A stretch of 64,000 nt of DNA from NCBI RefSeq assembly GCF_028368975.1, contig NZ_JAQNDM010000002.1, forward strand, positions 8,550,425 to 8,614,424. The letters are read 5' to 3'. The position numbers and the translations under genes are program-made. This document shows, one piece after another, positions 55,297 to 61,574 of this stretch; position 1 is the first letter of the stretch, and each line of letters starts with the position of its first letter. The notes below the pieces were generated by a model. The model did not search any database, was not told the origin of the DNA, and saw only the letters and a list, made by a program, of their open reading frames with translations. The DNA is from Stigmatella ashevillena. Its GTDB lineage: Bacteria; Myxococcota; Myxococcia; Myxococcales; Myxococcaceae.

Positions 55297-56545
55297 GGAG
55301 CGTTTGAGGCGGACCGCTTCGGGGGCGCGTTCGCAGTCCCCGGAGCGGCACCAGCAGGAAGAGGAAGGCCACGGAGAGGCCTGTGCCCAGGAGAAACGCC
55401 TGGGCATAGCTCCAGTGCGCTTGGCCCACGAGCAATCCGCCGATGGGGCCTCCAGGGGCCTTGCCCAGCACCTCGAGGCTGGCGAACAGCGTGTAGTGGG
55501 TGGCGCCGATGCGCGGGTCGACCTGCGACATCATGAAGGCGAACATCACCGTGGTCAGCGCGCCGCCAAAGAATTCCTCGGCCATGGTGACGCCGATGAT
55601 GCTGGCGTCCGACACGCCCCACTGTGCCAACCACCACCGGCCCGCCAGCGGCAGGATGCGCAGTCCCGCGGTCAGCCAGAGGGCGCCCAGCAAGGGCATC
55701 CGGGTGGCGATCAGACCTCCTGCCGTGGAGCCCAGCAGCGAGGCCACCATCCCCCACGTTCCCACCCAGAGGCCAATCTGCTCGGGGCGAATCCCCACGT
55801 GGACCAGAAACACCTTGAAGAGCACATCTGACAGGGACTCGCCGAACTTGTAGGTGGCGATGAAGAGCAGCACCCAGCCTGTGCCCGGCAGGAGGAACGC
55901 CTCCCGGAGCCGGGCCAGCACCTCGCGCCAGGAGGTCCGTTCCGAGGTTTGCTCCGAGGCCCGCTCCCGGGGGGCGGGTTCGCGGGCGAAGACGGTGATC
56001 AGGAAGACGGCGAGGCTGAGCCCCGCCATGGACAGGAACAAGCCCCGCCATCCGATGGACTGGCTGGCCCAAACGAGGAGTCCCCCTCCGGTGAGCATGC
56101 CCAGCTTGTAGCCCACCACCTGCGCCGTGTTGCCCAGGCCCATCTCCTCGGGTCGCAGCAGGTCCACCGCGAGCCCGTCCACCGCGATGTCCTGCGTGGC
56201 GGCCAGCAGGTTCATCAGGAAGATGAGGCCCAGCAGGACGGGCAGCGCTCCCTCGACGGGCACGAAGGCCGCCACGGCACACGTGGCCGCCAGGGCCGCC
56301 TGGAGCGGGAGGATCCAGGACTTGCGTCGGCCGATGCGCGGGGAACCGTAGCGATCCACGAGCGGTGCCCAGAGCGCCTTGAACATCCAAGGAAGGGAGA
56401 GCAGCCCGAGAAAGCCGATGGCGGTGACCGAGACGCCCTGCGTCCGCAGGTAGACGGGCAGGGCGGTGGCCTGGAAGCCGAAGGGCATGCCTTGGACGAA
56501 GTAGAGCGCGCCGAGCAGGCCCAGCTTGGACGGTGAAAGCTTCAC
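55283..56545 (-). CDS. AmpG-like MFS permease
   Basis: A 420-residue MFS protein with 12 predicted helices. Features of the AmpG/acetyl-CoA-transporter group: ALYFVQGMPFGFQATALPVYL, LPWMFKALWAPLVDRYGSPR, IGRRKSWILPLQ, LAATQDIAVDGLAVDLL, VGYKLGMLTGGGLL, and GALTTVMFAFMMSQVDPRIGATHYTL. AmpG imports anhydro-muropeptides for cell-wall recycling. MltA, encoded elsewhere in the window, makes such products, but that link is only functional. The start overlaps the aminotransferase stop by four bases, so the two are translationally coupled. Confidence 0.85.
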   Translation of the reverse strand: MKLSPSKLGLLGALYFVQGMPFGFQATALPVYLRTQGVSVTAIGFLGLLSLPWMFKALWAPLVDRYGSPRIGRRKSWILPLQAALAATCAVAAFVPVEGALPVLLGLIFLMNLLAATQDIAVDGLAVDLLRPEEMGLGNTAQVVGYKLGMLTGGGLLVWASQSIGWRGLFLSMAGLSLAVFLITVFAREPAPRERASEQTSERTSWREVLARLREAFLLPGTGWVLLFIATYKFGESLSDVLFKVFLVHVGIRPEQIGLWVGTWGMVASLLGSTAGGLIATRMPLLGALWLTAGLRILPLAGRWWLAQWGVSDASIIGVTMAEEFFGGALTTVMFAFMMSQVDPRIGATHYTLFASLEVLGKAPGGPIGGLLVGQAHWSYAQAFLLGTGLSVAFLFLLVPLRGLRTRPRSGPPQTLLSDG

Positions 56546-57828
56546 GGAGCCGAGGGAAGCCGCGTGTACTGCATCACCATCGCCTCGAGCCGTGTGAGGG
56601 CCTTGTCCAGGACGTCCATGGAGGGGCCGAACGACAGGCGCACGTAGGTGCGGAAGCGCGAGGCGCGGGCGCGGCGCTTGCCGGGATTCACGTCGAAGAA
56701 CTCTCCTGGCACACAGATGATCTTCTGCTCCAGGGCCGCGCGGAAGAAGCCCATGCCATCATTGAGCGGAGGGGGCAGCCCCGCCACGTTGCCCCAGACA
56801 TAGAACGTCCCATCCGGCGGGCGATCCGTGCGGATTCCCAGCCGCTCCAGCCGGGAGTGGAACCGGTCCCGCTTCTCGCGGAAGGCCGTGTTGATGGCCA
56901 GGGTCTCCTCCACCACGGGCTGCTCCTCCAGCAAGGGCAGGGCGGCGCGCTGCAACGGCCGGGAGCCCCCGCCATCCAGGAAGCTGCCCGCGCTGGAGAC
57001 CGCCTCGATGACCTGGCGGGGCGCGATCGTCCACGTCATCCGCCAGCCGGGATAACGCCAGTTCTTCGTGAGGCCGTCGAAGAGCACCACCGGATCCCGG
57101 TTCACGTCCTCCACGTAGCGCGCGGCGCTCTCGGTGGGCAGGTGGCCGGGACGCCCCGTCCACACATAGTGGGAGTAGAACTCGTCGATGAGCAGCACGC
57201 ACTCCTGTTCGCGGGCCACGCCCACCCAGCGCGCCAACTCCTCGCCGTGCACCAGCTTCCCCGTGGGATTGCAGGGGTTGGAGAAGAGCAGGGCGGACAG
57301 GCCTCGCCCCTGCACCTCGCGCCGCAGATCCTCGTGGGTGAAGGCGTAACCGCGCTCGCCCTCCAGGAGGATGGGGATGGAGGTGAACGCCTTGAAGACG
57401 TCCAGCAGCTCCTCATAGGCGGTGTAGTCCGGCAGGAAGTGGCCCAGGTTCACCGCGCCCAGGCTGGCCGCGGCGCGGGTGAGCGCCGCGCGGCCTCCTC
57501 CCGACAGACACACGTTCTCCGCGCTGTACTGGCTGGGCATCCCGCGCCGGTAGAGGCGGTTGTACAAGCTGGCGACGGCCTCGCGGACCTCCCACAGCCC
57601 GGCCACCGGCGCGTACTCCAGGTCTCCCACATCCACGGCGACCTGTTCCACCCGGGGCGGCGCGCCGGGCAGCGCGCCCGTCTCGGGCTGGCCCTGGCCC
57701 AGATTGCACCACTCGGGATCGGCCGGGCGGTAGCCGCGGCGGCCTGCTTCGGTGGTGACGTAGATGACACCCGTGCGCGGCACGGTACGAAACGCTGGAA
57801 TGGGTGTTTCTTCGCTCACGCCGCGCAC
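56542..57828 (-). CDS. Class I/II PLP-dependent aminotransferase
   Basis: A 428-residue fold-type I aminotransferase. Seen: QGQPETGALPGAPPR, LEYAPVAGLWEVREAVASLY, SNPCNPTGKLVHGEEL, LIDEFYSHYVW with the PLP-interacting Asp and Tyr, and the Schiff-base Lys in FDGLTKNWRYPGWRM; the C-terminal Arg lies in TYVRLSFGPSMD. Start taken at GTG 57828; GTG 57819 is possible. The substrate is not predictable. Coupling to an AmpG-like permease suggests that the imported compound, perhaps an amino-acid-containing muropeptide product, feeds this enzyme. Confidence 0.88.
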   Translation of the reverse strand: MRGVSEETPIPAFRTVPRTGVIYVTTEAGRRGYRPADPEWCNLGQGQPETGALPGAPPRVEQVAVDVGDLEYAPVAGLWEVREAVASLYNRLYRRGMPSQYSAENVCLSGGGRAALTRAAASLGAVNLGHFLPDYTAYEELLDVFKAFTSIPILLEGERGYAFTHEDLRREVQGRGLSALLFSNPCNPTGKLVHGEELARWVGVAREQECVLLIDEFYSHYVWTGRPGHLPTESAARYVEDVNRDPVVLFDGLTKNWRYPGWRMTWTIAPRQVIEAVSSAGSFLDGGGSRPLQRAALPLLEEQPVVEETLAINTAFREKRDRFHSRLERLGIRTDRPPDGTFYVWGNVAGLPPPLNDGMGFFRAALEQKIICVPGEFFDVNPGKRRARASRFRTYVRLSFGPSMDVLDKALTRLEAMVMQYTRLPSAP

Positions 57829-57863
57829 GCTACTGGAGGTTGGGCCTGAGTGCCCGTCTTCCG

Positions 57864-58340
57864 TTACTCGCCCAGCGTGGCGCGCAAGAACCAGGCGTGC
57901 TTCTCGAACTCGGTGATGGCGCCCGTCAGCAGATCCACCGTGTCCGTGTCCTGGTGCTGCTCGCCCACCTTCCGGCTCTCACGCAGGCCGGCCAGGTACA
58001 CGTCGAACCGCTCGGCGAGCAGTTTCACATGGTCCAGGTCCTTCACCGTGTCTTGCTGGTACTCCGGAATGCGGCTGCTCTTCGCCACGTGCCGGGTGGT
58101 GCCGTAGGCCCGGGCACCCAGCGTCACCGCGCGCTCGGCGATCGCGTCATTGTGGCCCGCGAGGCTCACCGCGAAGGTCTCGAACAGCGGGTGCAGCGCC
58201 GCGAACTGCGGGCCCTTGATGTTCCAGTGGGCCACCTTGATCTGGCTGTGCAGGTCCAGTCCGTCCGCCAGCCGCTCATTCAGCGACGCGGCGATGGGGG
58301 TACGAGCTTGCTCGGAGAGAGGGCTTGGGCTGCGGTACAT
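57864..58340 (-). CDS. dps: Dps-family ferritin-like DNA protection protein
   Basis: A 158-residue Dps/miniferritin. The ferroxidase signature is complete: AHWNIKGPQFAALHPLFETF (His38, His50, Glu54) and NDAIAER (Asp65, Glu69). The protein stores iron with peroxide as oxidant and protects DNA; the short N-terminus has few lysines, so direct DNA binding is uncertain. ATG start with AAAGGA about eight bases upstream. It lies on the same strand as ahpD and ahpC but is separated by 130 bases containing a possible terminator, so it probably has its own promoter. Confidence 0.94.
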   Translation of the reverse strand: MYRSPSPLSEQARTPIAASLNERLADGLDLHSQIKVAHWNIKGPQFAALHPLFETFAVSLAGHNDAIAERAVTLGARAYGTTRHVAKSSRIPEYQQDTVKDLDHVKLLAERFDVYLAGLRESRKVGEQHQDTDTVDLLTGAITEFEKHAWFLRATLGE

Positions 58341-58415
58341 GGTGTCGTCCTTTCGGTAGGAGGGAGGGCAGTGCGTTCTTCGTGAAAGCTTGGATGCGCG
58401 AGTCCCAAAGACAGA

Positions 58416-58445
58416 GCGCCCCCCGGTGCATTCACCAGGAGGCGC
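58416..58445 (-). terminator. Possible terminator after ahpD
   Basis: On the minus strand GCGCC-TCCT-GGTG, loop AATG, CACC-GGGG-GGCGC forms a stem with a 4x4 internal loop, followed by a T-rich stretch. It lies 25 bases after the ahpD stop. Moderate support only. Confidence 0.4.
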
Positions 58446-58470
58446 CCATGACAGCTCGGTTCAGAACCGC

Positions 58471-58995
58471 TTATGACTCCAGGCCGACCGCCGCGGCATG
58501 GATGACGGCCGCGATGCGGACCGCGTCGTGCACCTGATCCTCCGAGAGGCCGCCTTCGATGACGACCTTCTCATGGGACTGCACGCACATCTCGCAGCCG
58601 TTGATGGCGCTGACGGCCAGGCAGACCAGCTCGAAGTCCACCTTGTTCGTCAGCACCTGGGCCAGACGGTTCATCCGAAGCCCCGGGCGCTTGGTCGAGT
58701 AGGACTCCTTCCCGATCATGTGCCGGAACCGGTAGTACACGTTGTTCATCCCCATCAGCGAGGCCGCGGCGCGGGCGTCCTCGATGACGGGCTCGGGGTT
58801 GGCCAGGGCCTTCTTCGCCTCGTTGAGCACGGCTTCCTTCAGCCGCTCATTCCGGGCGGCGAAGGCGCACGCGACGGCCACACCCCAACGCTGCTCCGGG
58901 GTGAGGCTGCCACCTTCCAGGACGGCCTGGAGGTTGAGGCGGGTGTCCTTGTGGGAATCCGCGAGCTCCCCGCGGATGACTTCGATCGAGGCCAT
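58471..58995 (-). CDS. ahpD: Alkyl hydroperoxide reductase subunit AhpD
   Basis: A 174-residue AhpD protein of normal length. The active-site motif is CEMCVQSHEK (Cys134, Cys137, His141), matching the Cys-x2-Cys-x3-His proton-relay site of mycobacterial AhpD, which reduces the partner peroxiredoxin AhpC. Other family features are NLQAVLEGGSLTPEQRWGVA, NVYYRFRHMIG and GLRMNRLAQVL. Its ATG lies six bases after the ahpC stop, so the pair forms one operon driven from the sigma-54-type promoter ahead of ahpC. Confidence 0.94.
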   Translation of the reverse strand: MASIEVIRGELADSHKDTRLNLQAVLEGGSLTPEQRWGVAVACAFAARNERLKEAVLNEAKKALANPEPVIEDARAAASLMGMNNVYYRFRHMIGKESYSTKRPGLRMNRLAQVLTNKVDFELVCLAVSAINGCEMCVQSHEKVVIEGGLSEDQVHDAVRIAAVIHAAAVGLES

Positions 58996-59001
58996 GGTGA
59001 A

Positions 59002-59556
59002 CTACCCCGCCTTCGCCAGCTTCGAGGTGAGCGTCTCCTCACCCTTCTGCCAGTTGCAGGGGCACAGCTCGTCGGTCTGGAACGCGTCCAGGGTGCGCAC
59101 CACCTCCGAGACATTGCGGCCCACCGACAGGTCGTTCACCGACACGTGGCGGATGATGCCCTCGGGATCGATGATGAAGGTCGCGCGCAGCGCCACGCCC
59201 TCCTGCTTGTGGAGGATGCCCAGGGCGTTGGTCAGCTCGTGCTTCAGGTCCGCCAGCATGGGGAAGGGCAGGTTCTTCAGGTCCGCGTGGTGCGTGCGCC
59301 ACGCGTGGTGCACGAACTCGCTGTCGGTGCTCAGGCCCAGCACCTGCGCGTCGCGGTCGTTGAAGTCCTTGTTCTTCTTCCCGAACTCGGCGATCTCGGT
59401 CGGGCAGATGAAGGTGAAGTCCTTGGGCCACGCAAACAGGATGATCCACTTACCCTTGTAGCTGTCCTGGGTGATGGTCGTGAACTCCTTGCCCTTCTCG
59501 AGGCTCACGGTGGCCTTCACGGAGAAATTCGGAAGCTTGTCGCCAACGGTCAGCAT
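59002..59556 (-). CDS. ahpC: Alkyl hydroperoxide reductase subunit AhpC (peroxiredoxin)
   Basis: A 184-residue 2-Cys peroxiredoxin that reduces organic peroxides and hydrogen peroxide. The peroxidatic Cys51 lies in FTFICPTEIAEFG; resolving cysteines Cys165 and Cys167 lie in DELCPCNWQKGEE. This CPCNW arrangement is the AhpD-dependent (mycobacterial) type rather than the AhpF-dependent type. ATG start with AAGGAG nine bases upstream. The leader runs about 63 bases from a near-consensus -24/-12 promoter. The divergent gene encodes a sigma-54 activator. Confidence 0.95.
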   Translation of the reverse strand: MLTVGDKLPNFSVKATVSLEKGKEFTTITQDSYKGKWIILFAWPKDFTFICPTEIAEFGKKNKDFNDRDAQVLGLSTDSEFVHHAWRTHHADLKNLPFPMLADLKHELTNALGILHKQEGVALRATFIIDPEGIIRHVSVNDLSVGRNVSEVVRTLDAFQTDELCPCNWQKGEETLTSKLAKAG

Positions 59557-59629
59557 GTCGTTTGACTCCTTGGGGGGTGAGGACCCGTCGCCACGACGGG
59601 CCGAAAGTTGATGCGTCAGCTACCACTAG

Positions 59630-59645
59630 AGCAGGGGTCGTGCCA
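59630..59645 (-). promoter_or_regulatory. Sigma-54 (-24/-12) promoter of ahpC-ahpD
   Basis: Read on the minus strand the site is TGGCACG-ACCC-CTGCT, against the sigma-54 consensus TGGCACG-N4-TTGCW. The GG and GC elements are intact and there is one mismatch, C for T, in the -12 element; it is preceded by C, as the consensus prefers. The predicted start is near 59619, about 63 bases before the ahpC ATG. The neighbouring divergent gene encodes a sigma-54 activator. Confidence 0.75.
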
Positions 59646-59668
59646 GAAAAACGGCCTCAATCTATTCA

Positions 59669-59711
59669 AGAGGTTACGCGAACAGCCTCTGGAAAAGCCC
59701 CGCCGGAGAGG
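59669..59711. promoter_or_regulatory. Candidate activator-binding repeats upstream of the ahpC promoter
   Basis: AGAGG at 59669, CCTCT at 59686 and AGAGG at 59707 form alternating inverted half-sites, 24-66 bases upstream of the -24 element. They could bind the adjacent activator, though five-base half-sites can arise by chance. Confidence 0.3.
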
Positions 59712-59776
59712 TGAATAACGGCATCTCGGTACGCTTTGCCACTGCAATTTCGGTGGGCACTGACTATTCGTGTGAC

Positions 59777-61363
59777 ATGGTGGACGAATCGAAGGGGAGC
59801 ACCTCCCTGGAGCGGTTGGCGGAGGACAAGGACCTCCTCGAACTGGCGAGCGCGGAGCCCTCGGTGTCGGAGCTGCTCCGGAGGGGTCTGGATTGGGTAA
59901 CCCGTATCGCCCGGTTTGATCTGGCGACGCTCTTTCTTTTGAGGGACGCCCGTCTGGTGGCCGTGGCGGCGCGCGGGCCGCTGGCCAATGCCCAGGTCCG
60001 GGGCCACGTGCTCGAGCTGGCGCGCTTTCCCCAGGTCCGGCAGGCCCTGGAGACGCGCCGCGCGCGCGCCTTCACCGAAGAGGACCACACGGGAGAGGGG
60101 GACCCCTTCGATGGGGTGTTGGACCTGCCGCCGGGACACTCGTGCATGGTGGTGCCGCTGTGCTCGGGGGAGCGGTGCTACGGCGTGCTCACCTTGGACC
60201 GGGCCGAGTGCGAAACCTACGCCCCGTCCGTGGTGGAGCTGGTCGAGGTGTACGGACAGATCCTCGCCACGGCGCTCCAGAACGCCGAGCAGCGCGCCAC
60301 CTTCGAGCGGATGCACCGGCAGGACCGCGAGCACGCCAGGCTGCTGGAGTCCGAGCTGGGCGGAGACTCGGAAGGCATCCTCGAGACGAGCCTGAGCCCG
60401 GTGATGAGGGACTTGGCGCGGCGGGCCCGCCAGGTGGCCGAGACGGACACGCCGGTGCTGCTGCTGGGAGAGACGGGGACGGGCAAGGAGCGGCTGGCCC
60501 GGGCCATCCACCGGTGGAGTGCCCGGGCGGATCAGCCCTTCGTCACCCTCAACTGCGCGGCCATTCCCGCGGGCCTGTTGGAGAGCGAACTTTTCGGCCA
60601 CGTGAAGGGCTCCTTCACCGGCGCCATCAAGGACCGGGCCGGCCGCTTCCAGATGGCGCATCGCGGTACACTGCTGCTGGATGAGATCGGCGAGCTGCCG
60701 GTGGACTTGCAGGCCAAGCTGCTGCGGGCCCTGCAGGAGAAGACCTTCGAGCCGGTGGGCAGCGACCGGATGGTGCGCGCGGATGTCCGCATCCTGGCGG
60801 CCACCCACGTGGACTTGCAGCAGGCCATCGCCCAGCGGCGCTTCCGGGAGGATCTGTACTACCGGCTGAGCGTCTTCCCGCTGCGGCTGCCTCCCCTGCG
60901 GGAGCGGCGCGAAGACCTGGCTCAGTTGTGTGCCTTCCTGCTGGCGGAGCAGGTCCGGCGGACGGGACGGCGTGGCATGCGGGTGAGCCCCGAGGGGCTG
61001 GCGCGGCTGGCGGCCTATGACTGGCCAGGAAACCTGCGCGAGCTGGCCAATGTGTTGGAGCGAGCCACCATTCTTTCACCGGGATTGGAACTGGGTCCGC
61101 AGTCCTTCGAGTTGCCCACACGGGCTCACCAGGACGTCGTGCCCGAGATCCGGCCGGCCGTGATGGCGCTGGAGGACGTGCCCACGCTGGCCAGGGTGCA
61201 ACGGGAACACATTCTCCGGGTGCTCTCCCTCACCAAGGGACGCATCTACGGACCGGGCGGGGCGGCGGAGCTGCTGGGGCTCAAGCCTTCCACGCTCCAG
61301 AGCCGCATGAAGAAGCTGGGCATCGCGCGTCAGGATCAATTCGTCATTGAAGGTCCACGCTGA
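59777..61363 (+). CDS. Sigma-54-dependent transcriptional activator with GAF domain
   Basis: A 528-residue enhancer-binding protein from ATG 59777; a GTG at 59711 directly abuts GGAGAG and is an alternative. Order: GAF sensor (residues 15-170, FDLATLFLLRDARLVAVAARG and CMVVPLCSGERCYGVLTLDR), AAA+ domain with Walker A GETGTGKE, the sigma-54 contact loop as GSFTGA, Walker B TLLLDEIGELP and the arginine-finger region FREDLYYRLSVFPLRLPPLR, then a Fis-type helix-turn-helix (GGAAELLGLKPSTLQSRMKKLG). It is divergent from ahpC-ahpD, whose promoter carries -24/-12 elements, so it is the likely activator of peroxide defence. The GAF domain may sense peroxide, NO or metal. Confidence 0.93.
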   Translation: MVDESKGSTSLERLAEDKDLLELASAEPSVSELLRRGLDWVTRIARFDLATLFLLRDARLVAVAARGPLANAQVRGHVLELARFPQVRQALETRRARAFTEEDHTGEGDPFDGVLDLPPGHSCMVVPLCSGERCYGVLTLDRAECETYAPSVVELVEVYGQILATALQNAEQRATFERMHRQDREHARLLESELGGDSEGILETSLSPVMRDLARRARQVAETDTPVLLLGETGTGKERLARAIHRWSARADQPFVTLNCAAIPAGLLESELFGHVKGSFTGAIKDRAGRFQMAHRGTLLLDEIGELPVDLQAKLLRALQEKTFEPVGSDRMVRADVRILAATHVDLQQAIAQRRFREDLYYRLSVFPLRLPPLRERREDLAQLCAFLLAEQVRRTGRRGMRVSPEGLARLAAYDWPGNLRELANVLERATILSPGLELGPQSFELPTRAHQDVVPEIRPAVMALEDVPTLARVQREHILRVLSLTKGRIYGPGGAAELLGLKPSTLQSRMKKLGIARQDQFVIEGPR

Positions 61364-61574
61364 CCCGGCTGGGTGAGAACAGCCCTGTGAAACATCCTGC
61401 GTGAGTCTGGAACGCCCCGCGCGTGTGCTCCGCCGGTTCGTAAAACGTCGCGGGCAGTGGCTGCCTTTGAGGGAAAGGTAGCGCTACACTCGTGCTCGCT
61501 CTTCGGACAACAGGGCGAGCCGCAAGCGCTCGTTGACGAGGGGACTGCCACGCCATCCCTTGAGGGCTTGCTGT

